Below are positions 1-6,044 of a DNA stretch of 14,017 nt, in pieces (the stretch's first letter is position 1; each line of letters begins with the position of its first letter). The DNA lies in contig JARFUL010000111.1 in NCBI GenBank assembly GCA_029289015.1, positions 1 through 14,017 of the forward strand, written 5' to 3'. The position numbers and the translations under genes are program-made. The notes under the pieces were generated by a model that ran no database searches, was not told where the DNA came from, and saw nothing but the letters and a program-made list of their open reading frames with translations. Origin of the DNA: Syntrophobacteria bacterium. GTDB lineage: Bacteria; Desulfobacterota; Syntrophobacteria; JARFUL01.

Positions 1-44
1 TTGCCATCAGGACCGCAGGCGAAAACCGGGAGGCATACACCTAG
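1..44 (+). CDS. possible 3' end of an upstream gene (partial)
   Basis: Reading from base 3, thirteen codons end in TAG at 42-44 (AIRTAGENREAYT). Their third positions are mostly G/C, as in the real genes here. The alternative frame from base 2 stops at 59-61 and has poorer codon use. I do not recognise the peptide. In many anaerobes the gene before a NIL-ferredoxin is a DUF39/COG1900 homocysteine-biosynthesis protein, but 13 residues cannot show that. This stretch could equally be untranslated leader. Confidence 0.3.
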   Translation, partial: AIRTAGENREAYT

Positions 45-58
45 GATTTATGTCTCCT
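28..58 (+). other. hairpin just upstream of the NIL-ferredoxin ribosome site
   Basis: Bases 29-37 pair with 49-57 over 9 bp, including one G-U wobble; a further wobble at 28/58 is possible. The loop is 11 nt (38-48). No U-run follows, so it is not a normal terminator. It sits between the possible upstream stop codon (in the loop) and the Shine-Dalgarno at 69-73. It could stabilise mRNA between cistrons or be the end of a leader structure cut by the window edge. Confidence 0.4.
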
Positions 59-79
59 TAAAGGATATGGAGGTGCTAA

Positions 80-487
80 ATGGCAAAAAAGCGACTTGTC
101 TTCAGCTTTCCCACGAGCCTGCTCGACCAGCCGATCACGTATCAGTTGGTCAAAAGGTACGACCTGATGGTGAACATACTGAGAGCCAGGGTAACTCCCA
201 GGGAAGAGGGGGAGCTGGTGGTAGAGGTGAGCGGAGACAAAAAGAGCCTGGAGGAGGGGCTTAGATTCATCGAAGAGGCCGGCGTGGGAATAAAACCCTT
301 AGCCCAGAGAATTATAAGGCACGAGAATCTGTGCATTGAATGCACCGCGTGTACCTCGGCCTGCCCCACCGGCGCGCTGTTGGTGGAAAGACCCGACATG
401 AGGCTCGTGTTCGACGGCGAAAAATGCATCGCGTGCGAGCTGTGCGTGCCCACCTGCGCGTATAAGGTGATGGAGATGGTGTTTTAA
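80..487 (+). CDS. NIL domain-4Fe-4S ferredoxin protein
   Basis: A 135-residue cytoplasmic protein. Residues ~5-78 match a NIL domain, the small ligand-binding fold also found at the C-terminus of the MetN methionine transporter ATPase. Residues ~80-135 form a 2x[4Fe-4S] ferredoxin domain. Its cysteines are C85, C88, C91 and C95 followed by Pro, then C116, C119, C122 and C126, so both clusters have all ligands. The start is ATG at 80, with GGAGG at 69-73 six bases ahead. Proteins of this layout accompany DUF39/COG1900 proteins and take part in making homocysteine from aspartate semialdehyde and sulfide in methanogens and sulfate reducers, where the clusters are thought to supply electrons. That role is inferred here because the partner gene is outside the window. 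The gene converges on the tRNA and ribosomal operon and ends at a terminator hairpin. Confidence 0.88.
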   Translation: MAKKRLVFSFPTSLLDQPITYQLVKRYDLMVNILRARVTPREEGELVVEVSGDKKSLEEGLRFIEEAGVGIKPLAQRIIRHENLCIECTACTSACPTGALLVERPDMRLVFDGEKCIACELCVPTCAYKVMEMVF

Positions 488-509
488 AATTAGAATACCT
501 CAAACAACG

Positions 510-540
510 GGAGCGGCCTATGCCGCTCCTTTATCTTATC
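510..540 (+). terminator. Rho-independent terminator of the NIL-ferredoxin gene
   Basis: A perfect 8-bp GC-rich stem (510-517 with 522-529) has a 4-nt loop CTAT and is followed by the T-rich run TTTATCTTATCTT. It begins 22 bases after the stop codon at 485-487. Confidence 0.85.
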
Positions 541-558
541 TTGGCTCATCACGAAAGA

Positions 559-585
559 GGCACTTAGTGATTACAACTAAGTGCC
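559..585 (-). terminator. terminator hairpin after tRNA-Asn, possibly bidirectional
   Basis: A perfect 10-bp stem (559-568 with 576-585) has a 7-nt loop and starts 16 bases past the 3' end of the tRNA. On the minus strand it is followed by TCTTTC, a weak U-run. On the plus strand it is followed by CTTTATTACTATATTTT. It may therefore also back up the 510-540 terminator for the convergent gene. Confidence 0.7.
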
Positions 586-601
586 CTTTATTACTATATT
601 T

Positions 602-677
602 TGGCTCCCCGGGACGGACTCGAACCGCCGACCTAGTGGTTAACAGCCACCCGCTCTACCAGCTGAGCTACCGAGGA
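602..677 (-). tRNA. tRNA-Asn (anticodon GTT)
   Basis: A 76-nt cloverleaf with an encoded 3' CCA. The acceptor stem TCCTCGG/CCGGGGA has 7 pairs, two of them wobble-tolerant. The D arm is GCTC..GAGC. The anticodon stem GGTGG/CCACT has one G-T pair and holds the loop CTGTTAA, with the anticodon GTT at 642-644 on the minus strand. The T arm GGCGG-TTCGAGT-CCGTC is complete, and the discriminator base is G. It reads AAC/AAU asparagine codons. It has its own promoter just upstream and a terminator hairpin just downstream, so it need not depend on read-through from the ribosomal operon. Confidence 0.97.
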
Positions 678-694
678 TCTTTAAGTGACAATAA

Positions 695-723
695 ATACTA
701 TCCGCAGCCACCCCTTCCGTCAA
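695..723 (-). promoter_or_regulatory. sigma-70-type promoter of tRNA-Asn
   Basis: On the minus strand TTGACG (718-723) and TAGTAT (695-700) are separated by exactly 17 bases. Each hexamer matches the consensus at five of six positions. The -10 box lies 17 bases before the mature tRNA 5' end at 677, giving a short pre-tRNA leader. This is the clearest promoter in the window. Confidence 0.8.
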
Positions 724-757
724 CAGAAAACCATAAGAAATTATGAGCGCTAACCAG

Positions 758-1576
758 TTAGACTAACAGCTCTTTTCGACTTTTAAATACGTTGAAAACT
801 TCATCCGGGGTCAGTGCTCCCCGAAAACCGGTCTCCCCCAACTCGAAAAGCCTTCCAGCTATCCGGGCCGCGTCCCCCTCAAAGCCGAGCTTTGAAATCA
901 GGCCCCTCGCGTTTCTGAACTCTGCCACCTCCCCGTCGAACACCACCGCGTGGCCGTCTATCACCAGGACCCTGTCCGCGGCCAGTACGCCCTCCCGGCG
1001 GTTGGCAGTGGCCAAAACCGTCCTGCCGCGACGAGCCATCCTTCCGAGCAGCTCAAAGAGGCGCGTCCTCGCGGGCCTGTCCAGCATGGCCGAGGGCTCT
1101 TCAAAGAGAATCACGCGGGAATCGGTGAGCAGTCCGTGGGCCAGGAGAAGCCTCTTTTTCTCACCCCCGGAAAGCCCGGACACGAACCTTTTCTCATAGC
1201 CGCTGAGCCCCACGCGGGCCAGGGCATCCGCGGCCATAGACCTGATGGAGCCTGTGTCCAGCCCCCGGCTCTCCAGGGTAATTCCCAGGTCGTCCTCAAC
1301 AATGGGTGAGACGAACTGGCTGTCCGGGTCCGCGAATATGGGGAAGAGCCCGCTGGCGCGCGCTCCGGGCTCAACCTCCCGGCCGAAGACCGTGATCCTT
1401 CCCGAGGAGGGGCTGATAAGGCCGCAGGCCAGCCTGAGCAAGGCCCCCCTCCCCGCGCCGGTTCCTCCCACCAGCGCGGTCCACTCGCCCAGAGCCAGCT
1501 CGAAGCTCACCCCTTCGAGCAGCCGGCCGTGCCGGGGATGATAGAGGCTCACATCCTCAAATTTCAAGGCAGCCAT
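758..1576 (-). CDS. EcfA/CbiO-like ABC ATPase with degenerate catalytic motifs
   Basis: A 272-residue protein with the layout of the cobalt/ECF transporter ATPases: an ABC domain (~3-225) plus the short C-terminal region ending in LTPDEVF. The ABC signature LSGGE (135-139) and a D-loop SAMLD (162-166) are intact. Other ATP-handling motifs are changed. Walker A reads GGTGAGRGA (37-45), with Arg for the Lys at 43 and no Ser/Thr after it. The Q-loop position reads IFADPDSQ, with Ala82 where Gln is usual. Walker B reads VILFEEP, with Glu159 for Asp. The H-loop reads ATANR, with Ala191 for His. The frame has no breaks. I chose ATG 1576 because AAGGA lies just ahead and because residues upstream in the same frame are only a shadow of rplQ. 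An EcfA gene after rplQ is common in Firmicutes, usually with a second ATPase and an EcfT; neither is present here. Probably a non-hydrolysing or regulatory subunit; substrate unknown. Confidence 0.8.
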   Translation of the reverse strand: MAALKFEDVSLYHPRHGRLLEGVSFELALGEWTALVGGTGAGRGALLRLACGLISPSSGRITVFGREVEPGARASGLFPIFADPDSQFVSPIVEDDLGITLESRGLDTGSIRSMAADALARVGLSGYEKRFVSGLSGGEKKRLLLAHGLLTDSRVILFEEPSAMLDRPARTRLFELLGRMARRGRTVLATANRREGVLAADRVLVIDGHAVVFDGEVAEFRNARGLISKLGFEGDAARIAGRLFELGETGFRGALTPDEVFNVFKSRKELLV

Positions 1577-1608
1577 GCCCCATCCTTTCCGGGGTTCCCA
1601 AAACAGGT

Positions 1609-1635
1609 GAAGGGGCGGCTCGCTCCCGCCCCCTC
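1609..1635 (-). other. strong hairpin between rplQ and the ABC ATPase gene
   Basis: On the minus strand a 10-bp stem (seven consecutive G-C/C-G pairs, then one G-U, one A-U and one G-C) encloses a 7-nt loop GAGCGAG. The 3' side is followed by ACCTGTTTTGGG rather than a clean U-run. It lies 26 bases after the rplQ stop codon and 32 bases before the ATPase start. It could be a partial terminator that lowers ATPase expression, or a 3' stabiliser for ribosomal mRNA. Confidence 0.45.
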
Positions 1636-1661
1636 CCAAAGACTTCCGGCAGGGGAGCCTC

Positions 1662-2291
1662 CTACTCCTTGGGCTCCTCCACTTTTTCCTCTTCAGGCTC
1701 GTCCTGAGGCTCCTCGGCCCCGGAATCGGCCTCAGCGTCATCCCCGCGGGGTGTTTCGGCTTCAGCCTCCTTCGCGGCCTCTTCCTCTTCAGCCTGTACT
1801 TCAACCTCTTCGGGCTCTTCCTTTACCTCTTTTTTGGCCTTGGGCTTCTTCTCTTTGGCGGCCTTGGGCTCCTCTTTCTTCGCCTTTTTGGCAGCCGCTT
1901 TCTTCCTGGTCCGCTTCTTGGCCTTGGGCTTAGTCTCCTCTTTTAGCAGCTCGATGATGCTCATGCGCGCGGCGTCACCCGTTCTGAACCCAACCTTGAC
2001 TATCCGGGTGTACCCGCCCTGGCGGTCCTGGAAGCGCTCGGCCAGCTCGCTGAAGAGCTTGGCCACCACATCCTTGCTCTTTATGTACGCGAGGGCCTGC
2101 CTGCGCGCGTGGAGGTCGCCCCTCTTGCCGAGGGTGATCATCTTGTCCGCCACCCTTCTCAGCTCCTTGGCCTTGGCGTCGGTGGTCTTGATACGCTCGT
2201 GCTCCAGGAGAGAGGTCACCAGGTTCCTGAGGAGTGCCCTCCTGTGGGCGGTGGTCCTGCCCAGCTTTCTTCCAGATTTGAGGTGCCGCAT
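1662..2291 (-). CDS. rplQ: 50S ribosomal protein L17 with long charged tail
   Basis: L17 binds 23S rRNA near the exit-tunnel side of the large subunit. Residues 1-~118 are the normal family domain, starting [21 protein letters not shown] and including the [10 protein letters not shown] segment (90-99). The family is usually ~115-130 residues; this protein has 209. Residues ~121-158 are rich in Lys/Ala (repeats like KAKK), and residues ~155-209 are mostly Glu/Asp/Ala/Pro. The tail looks disordered. The ATG at 2291 directly abuts the rpoA stop TGA with no base between, so it is probably translationally coupled. It is the last ribosomal gene of the alpha-type cluster. Confidence 0.96.
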   Translation of the reverse strand: MRHLKSGRKLGRTTAHRRALLRNLVTSLLEHERIKTTDAKAKELRRVADKMITLGKRGDLHARRQALAYIKSKDVVAKLFSELAERFQDRQGGYTRIVKVGFRTGDAARMSIIELLKEETKPKAKKRTRKKAAAKKAKKEEPKAAKEKKPKAKKEVKEEPEEVEVQAEEEEAAKEAEAETPRGDDAEADSGAEEPQDEPEEEKVEEPKE

Positions 2292-3362
2292 TCAGTCGGT
2301 TTCCTTTCGCCTTTCCATCAGTTCCTCCCGGGAGAGGAAGTTGTCGAACTTCATCCCGAGATGGAGCCCCATTCCGGCGAGTATCTCCTTTATCTCGTTT
2401 AGAGACTTGCGCCCGAAGTTCTTGGTCTTGAGCATCTCGGCCTCGGTCCTCTGGACCAGCTCGCCTATGAACCGTATGTCCGCGTTCTTGAGGCAGTTGG
2501 CCGAGCGCACGGAAAGCTCCAGCTCGTCCACGGACCTGAAGAGGTTCTCGTTGAATTCGATGCCCTCCTCGTCCTCATCCTCCAGAGGCTCCTCATCCTG
2601 CTCGGGGAAGTTGATGAACGCGGCAAGCTGGTCCTTGAGTATCTTGGCCGCAAAAGCCAGCGCGTCCTCCGGAGTGACGGAGCCGTCGGTCCAGACCTCC
2701 ATGGTTAGCTTGTCATAGTCGGTGATCCGCCCCACCCTCGACTGGGTTACCACATAGTTCACCTTGCGTATCGGTGAAAAGACCGCGTCTATCGCGACGA
2801 CTCCGATGGGGGCCTTCGCGTCCTCGTGCCTCTCCGCGGGCTCGTAACCCTTGCCCAGCTGGACCACCATCTCCATCCTCAGGTCGGCCTGGGGGCCCAG
2901 GGTCGCGATGTGCTTCTCGGGAGTGAGCACCTCCACGGAAGGGTCACAGATGATGTCCGCGCCCGCTACCGTGCCCTCGCCCTTCTTCTCTATGCGGATC
3001 GTCTTGGGGCCTTCCTCATGCATCCTGAACCTCAACTCCTTCAGATTCAGGATGATGTCGGTTACGTCCTCTGTTACATCGGTAATGGTTGAGAACTCGT
3101 GGAGGACATTGTCTATGCGCACGCTGACTATGGCCGCGCCCTGGAGCGAGCTGAGGAGTACCCTTCTTAACGCGTTGCCCAGGGTGAGCCCGAAACCCAT
3201 CTCTAAGGGCTCACACTCAATCTTTGCGTAGGTCCCATCCTCTTTTTGGTCCCTGACTTCGAGCCTCTTCGGGCGGATAAGCTCCCGCCAGTTGCGCATG
3301 ATCAGCGCCGCGCCCCGAAGCTCTTCCACCTGCTCCACACTTTCGGTGAGTTGCTCTCCCAC
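2292..3362 (-). CDS. rpoA: DNA-directed RNA polymerase subunit alpha
   Basis: The alpha dimer nucleates RNA polymerase assembly, and its C-terminal domain binds UP elements and activators. The N-terminal domain (~23-252) holds the conserved [13 protein letters not shown] helix (61-73). An acidic linker (254-268) follows. The C-terminal domain (~274-342) carries VRSANC (285-290), with Arg286 at the DNA-contacting position, and [14 protein letters not shown]. Family members usually begin at a residue like Met22 here ([15 protein letters not shown]). However, the only good ribosome site (AAGGAGG, 3370-3376) lies 7 bases before GTG 3362, and no such site precedes ATG 3299. I therefore chose the 356-residue form with a 21-residue extension. 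The gene lies 38 bases after rpsD and ends flush with rplQ. Confidence 0.97.
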   Translation of the reverse strand: MGEQLTESVEQVEELRGAALIMRNWRELIRPKRLEVRDQKEDGTYAKIECEPLEMGFGLTLGNALRRVLLSSLQGAAIVSVRIDNVLHEFSTITDVTEDVTDIILNLKELRFRMHEEGPKTIRIEKKGEGTVAGADIICDPSVEVLTPEKHIATLGPQADLRMEMVVQLGKGYEPAERHEDAKAPIGVVAIDAVFSPIRKVNYVVTQSRVGRITDYDKLTMEVWTDGSVTPEDALAFAAKILKDQLAAFINFPEQDEEPLEDEDEEGIEFNENLFRSVDELELSVRSANCLKNADIRFIGELVQRTEAEMLKTKNFGRKSLNEIKEILAGMGLHLGMKFDNFLSREELMERRKETD

Positions 3363-3369
3363 CCTGTTA

Positions 3370-3376
3370 CCTCCTT
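3370..3376 (-). promoter_or_regulatory. Shine-Dalgarno that fixes the rpoA start at GTG 3362
   Basis: The minus strand reads AAGGAGG, a full match to the anti-Shine-Dalgarno core, 7 bases before GTG 3362. The later ATG at 3299 has only GGGGCGCGGCGCTGATC in front of it, so initiation there would be poor. Confidence 0.75.
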
Positions 3377-3400
3377 CGTTGTCCCGTAAAAAATTGTCGG

Positions 3401-4027
3401 CTACTTGGAGTAGAACTCCACTATCAGCCTCTCTTGTATGGGCATGGTTATGTCTTCCCTAACCGGTAGGGTCTTCACCTCGCCCTCGAATTTGTTTTTA
3501 TAAAGATCGAGCCAGCCGGGAATCCCGCGCCTGTCCACCAGTTCGAGCCCCTCCAGGATGGGCGCGACATTGCGGCTCTTCTCCTTGACAGCCATCACAT
3601 CGCCCATGTTTACAAGAAAAGAGGGGATGTTTACCTTGCGCCCGTTGACCGTAATGTGGCCGTGGCGGACCAGCTGGCGGGCCTGGGTGCGGGAGACCGC
3701 AAACCCCAGCCTGAAGACCACGCTGTCCAGCCTGCGCTCCAGAAGCACGAGGAGGTTGGTGCCGGTAATGCCCCTCTGGCGCTCCGCCCTGTGGAAATAG
3801 GACCTGAACTGGCGCTCCATGAGCCCGTACATCCTGCGGACCTTCTGCTTCTCCCTGAGCATATCCCTGTAGCCGGAGGCCTTCATCCTCCTCTGGCCGT
3901 GCTGGCCGGGAGGGTAGCTCCTCCTCTCGAAACTGCACTTGTCGGAGTAGCAGCGGTCCCCCTTGAGGTAAATCTTCAGGTTCTCCCGCCGGCAGAGCCG
4001 ACAAACCGATCCACGATACCTGCCCAA
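3401..4027 (-). CDS. rpsD: 30S ribosomal protein S4, zinc-binding form
   Basis: S4 starts assembly of the small-subunit body by binding 16S rRNA, and in many bacteria it also represses its own operon. The protein is 208 residues, normal for the family. The N-terminus carries C9-x2-C12-x13-C26-x4-C31, the zinc-binding form of S4. The S4 RNA-binding domain runs ~98-160 ([23 protein letters not shown]... through [14 protein letters not shown]). The start is TTG 4027, with AGGAGG eight bases ahead and the usual family N-terminus [15 protein letters not shown]. The gap to rpsK is 18 bases. Placement before rpoA allows the classical S4-controlled alpha-operon arrangement, but I see no defined S4 target. 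Confidence 0.97.
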   Translation of the reverse strand: MGRYRGSVCRLCRRENLKIYLKGDRCYSDKCSFERRSYPPGQHGQRRMKASGYRDMLREKQKVRRMYGLMERQFRSYFHRAERQRGITGTNLLVLLERRLDSVVFRLGFAVSRTQARQLVRHGHITVNGRKVNIPSFLVNMGDVMAVKEKSRNVAPILEGLELVDRRGIPGWLDLYKNKFEGEVKTLPVREDITMPIQERLIVEFYSK

Positions 4028-4045
4028 GTCGTCAACCTCCTTTTT

Positions 4046-4441
4046 CTATACTCTGCGCCGCTTTGGAGGACGGCAGCCGTTGTGGGGTATGGGGGTGACG
4101 TCCTTGATGAGAGTGACGTTCAGGCCCGCGGCCTGGAGCGACCTGAGAGCCGCCTCCCGGCCCGAGCCGGGCCCCTTCACATATACCTCCACATTCTTGA
4201 CCCCGTGCTCCATCGCCCGCTTTGCCACGTCGTCCGCGGCCACCTGAGCCGCAAAGGGGGTGGACTTCCTGGAGCCCTTGAACCCCTGGCTTCCCGCGCT
4301 GGCCCACACGATGACGTTCCCGGTCATGTCGGTAATGGTCACGATGGTGTTGTTGAAAGTGGCCTTTATGTGGGCGACCGCGTTGAGGATGTTCTTCTTC
4401 TCCCTCTTGCGGCGCCCCCCTTTGAACTTGGCCTTGGCCAT
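4046..4441 (-). CDS. rpsK: 30S ribosomal protein S11
   Basis: S11 lies on the platform of the small subunit near the mRNA exit and the Shine-Dalgarno helix. Its 131 residues match the family length. Visible family segments are [16 protein letters not shown] (23-38), [10 protein letters not shown] (41-50), the [14 protein letters not shown] segment (53-66) and the basic C-terminus [10 protein letters not shown]. The ATG at 4441 follows the rpsM stop TAA by 9 bases that include GGAG, so the two genes are probably coupled. Confidence 0.97.
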   Translation of the reverse strand: MAKAKFKGGRRKREKKNILNAVAHIKATFNNTIVTITDMTGNVIVWASAGSQGFKGSRKSTPFAAQVAADDVAKRAMEHGVKNVEVYVKGPGSGREAALRSLQAAGLNVTLIKDVTPIPHNGCRPPKRRRV

Positions 4442-4450
4442 CTTAGCTCC

Positions 4451-4825
4451 TTAACCCCTCTTCCTTCTGCCGATGACAGCCCGCCTGGGGCCGCGCCTCG
4501 TGCGGGCGTTGGTGTGGGTCCTCTGGCCCCTGACGGGCATACCCCGCCTGTGCCTGAGCCCCCGGTAGCAACCGGTATCCATGAGCCTCTTTATGTTCAT
4601 GGAGACCTCGGTCCTGAGATCACCCTCCACCTTGTACTCAGCGTCAATGATCTGTCTGATCTGGTTCACCTCTTCAGGCGTCAGATCATCGGTGTTCCTG
4701 TCCTTGTCCACCCCCGCCTTCGCGAGGATCTCGTTTGACAAAGAGCGGCCGATCCCAAAGATGTAGGTCAGGCCTATCTCTATCCTCTTCTTGCGGGGAA
4801 GATCTATACCAGCAATGCGCGCCAA
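4451..4825 (-). CDS. rpsM: 30S ribosomal protein S13
   Basis: S13 sits in the head of the small subunit and forms intersubunit bridges; its C-terminal tail contacts the P-site tRNA. The 124-residue protein begins with the usual [20 protein letters not shown]. It has a helix-turn-helix-like core with [14 protein letters not shown] (22-35) and the basic tail [19 protein letters not shown]. The start codon is TTG 4825, supported by AAGGAGGG five bases ahead and by the family N-terminus. It follows rpmJ after a 49-base gap in which I see no clear hairpin. Confidence 0.97.
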   Translation of the reverse strand: MARIAGIDLPRKKRIEIGLTYIFGIGRSLSNEILAKAGVDKDRNTDDLTPEEVNQIRQIIDAEYKVEGDLRTEVSMNIKRLMDTGCYRGLRHRRGMPVRGQRTHTNARTRRGPRRAVIGRRKRG

Positions 4826-4874
4826 GATTCCCTCCTTGTCGGATTCCGGTTAAAATACCAGGCAAATGTTAGAG

Positions 4875-4988
4875 CTACCCCTGCCTCTGCTTGTGCTTGG
4901 GGTTCTCGCAAATGACCCTTACCCGTCCGTGCCGCCTTATTATCTTGCACTTGCGGCAGATCTTCTTTACCGAGCTCCGAACCTTCAT
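4875..4988 (-). CDS. rpmJ: 50S ribosomal protein L36, zinc-binding form
   Basis: A 37-residue protein that binds 23S rRNA in the large subunit. The sequence begins [20 protein letters not shown] and ends NPKHKQRQG. It carries the zinc-ribbon ligands C11-x2-C14-x12-C27-x4-H32 of the zinc-dependent (C+) form. ATG 4988 lies 15 bases after the infA stop, with AAGGGG as the ribosome site. The infA-rpmJ-rpsM-rpsK order is typical. Confidence 0.96.
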   Translation of the reverse strand: MKVRSSVKKICRKCKIIRRHGRVRVICENPKHKQRQG

Positions 4989-5003
4989 GGCTAAGGCCCC
5001 TTA

Positions 5004-5225
5004 TCAATCCTTGCTTCTGTAGACTATTCTGCCGCGGGAAAGGTCGTAGGGAGAAAGCTCCACCGTCACCTTGTCACCGGGGAGGATCCTGATGTAGTTC
5101 ATCCGCATCTTGCCCGAAATATGGGCCAGGACCCGGTGCCCGTTTTCCAGCTCCACCCGGAACATGGTGTTTGGGAGCGGCTCCACCACCTTGCCTTCAA
5201 CAACAATGGCTTCTTCTTTTGTCAT
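5004..5225 (-). CDS. infA: translation initiation factor IF-1
   Basis: IF-1 occupies the A site of the small subunit during initiation and helps IF-2 and IF-3. It is a single S1-like OB-fold protein of 73 residues (family ~72). It shows the segments [20 protein letters not shown] (10-29), [19 protein letters not shown] (33-51) and the end [19 protein letters not shown]. The start is ATG 5225. The ribosome site AGAGG (5235-5239) is nine bases ahead and lies within a small AT-rich hairpin described separately. Confidence 0.97.
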   Translation of the reverse strand: MTKEEAIVVEGKVVEPLPNTMFRVELENGHRVLAHISGKMRMNYIRILPGDKVTVELSPYDLSRGRIVYRSKD

Positions 5226-5228
5226 ATA

Positions 5229-5251
5229 AAATAACCTCTAAGCTGTTATTT
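5229..5251 (-). promoter_or_regulatory. hairpin holding the infA ribosome-binding site
   Basis: On the minus strand AAATAAC (5245-5251) pairs with GTTATTT (5229-5235) over 7 bp, with a 9-nt loop AGCTTAGAG. The infA Shine-Dalgarno AGAGG spans the end of the loop and the first base of the 3' arm. The stem ends four bases before the ATG. It is weak (six A-U pairs, one G-C), so it could act as a temperature- or occupancy-sensitive structure or be chance. Confidence 0.35.
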
Positions 5252-5285
5252 CCACGCCCTCGCTGTAAAATCAGCCTGCCAGGGC

Positions 5286-6038
5286 TCAAGGAAGAGTTAG
5301 AATATCCGGGCCGTCCTCAGTTACGGCCACCGTGTGCTCGAAGTGGGCCGAGAGCGACCGGTCCTTGGTCACCGCGGTCCACCCGTCATCCAAACATTCC
5401 ACTTCCCAGCCGCCCATGTTTATCATGGGCTCGATGGCCATCACCATGCCGGCCCTGAGAACCTCCCCCTCCCCCGGGTTCCCGAAGTTGGGCACCTGGG
5501 GCTCCTCGTGGAGGCTCTTTCCTATGCCGTGGCCCACGAACTCCCTCACCACCGAGTACCCGTATCCTTCCACATGGGACTGGATAGCGTGGGATATGTC
5601 GCCCCTCGTGTTTCCCGGGACCATCTGCTCGATCCCTTTATGGAGGGCGCGACGCGTTACCTTCATGAGCTTCCTGGCCTTCTTCGAGACCCTGCCCACG
5701 GGTCTGGTGACCGCGCTGTCGCCGTAGTAGCCGCCCATGAGGACCCCGAAGTCAAAGCTTATTATATCACCCTCCTTGAGGACCACGGACCGGCTGGGGA
5801 TCCCGTGGACCACCGCCTCGTTCACCGAGGTGCACAGCGACGCGGGATATCCCCGGTAGCCCTTGAAGGCCGGCACCGCGCCGGGGAACCTGGTGAGCTC
5901 CTTTTCCGCGATCTCGCTGAGCTCCCAGGTTGTAACCCCGGGCTCTATGGACCTGATCACTACGTCGAGGATCTGGACCACGATCCTCGAGGCCGCCCTG
6001 ATCTTCTCTATCTCTTCCTTTGTCTTTATGGGGATCAA
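5286..6038 (-). CDS. map: methionine aminopeptidase, type I
   Basis: Removes the N-terminal Met from new proteins when the second residue is small; a cytosolic dimetal hydrolase acting at or near the ribosome. The 250 residues match the type Ia family, with no long N-terminal extension. All metal ligands are present: D96 (FDFGV), D107 (GDSAV), H170 (GHGIG), E203 (IEPM) and E234 (FEHT). H78 (VVHGIP) and H177 (LHEEP) fill the substrate-side positions. The start is TTG 6038, six bases after the adk stop; the only ribosome site is a weak GGCGG, so translation probably depends on ribosomes finishing adk. The gap to infA is 60 bases. Confidence 0.96.
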   Translation of the reverse strand: MIPIKTKEEIEKIRAASRIVVQILDVVIRSIEPGVTTWELSEIAEKELTRFPGAVPAFKGYRGYPASLCTSVNEAVVHGIPSRSVVLKEGDIISFDFGVLMGGYYGDSAVTRPVGRVSKKARKLMKVTRRALHKGIEQMVPGNTRGDISHAIQSHVEGYGYSVVREFVGHGIGKSLHEEPQVPNFGNPGEGEVLRAGMVMAIEPMINMGGWEVECLDDGWTAVTKDRSLSAHFEHTVAVTEDGPDILTLP

Positions 6039-6044
6039 ATCCGC

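Noticed and set aside
1..264. 87-codon plus-strand open frame overlapping the NIL-ferredoxin start
   Set aside because: It is in another frame from the ferredoxin gene, has no ribosome site and consists of Gly/Arg-rich sequence.
1577..1804. N-terminal extension of the ABC ATPase to base 1804
   Set aside because: These 76 codons are basic, Arg/Pro-rich and overlap the end of rplQ in another frame. ATG 1576 has a ribosome site and begins the ABC fold.
3656..4738. 360-codon plus-strand open frame across rpsD, rpsK and rpsM
   Set aside because: Antisense to three well-conserved ribosomal genes, with no recognisable domain; a shadow frame.
4804..5007. 67-codon minus-strand open frame over rpmJ
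   Set aside because: The real gene here is the 37-codon L36 in a different frame, with its complete zinc ligands.
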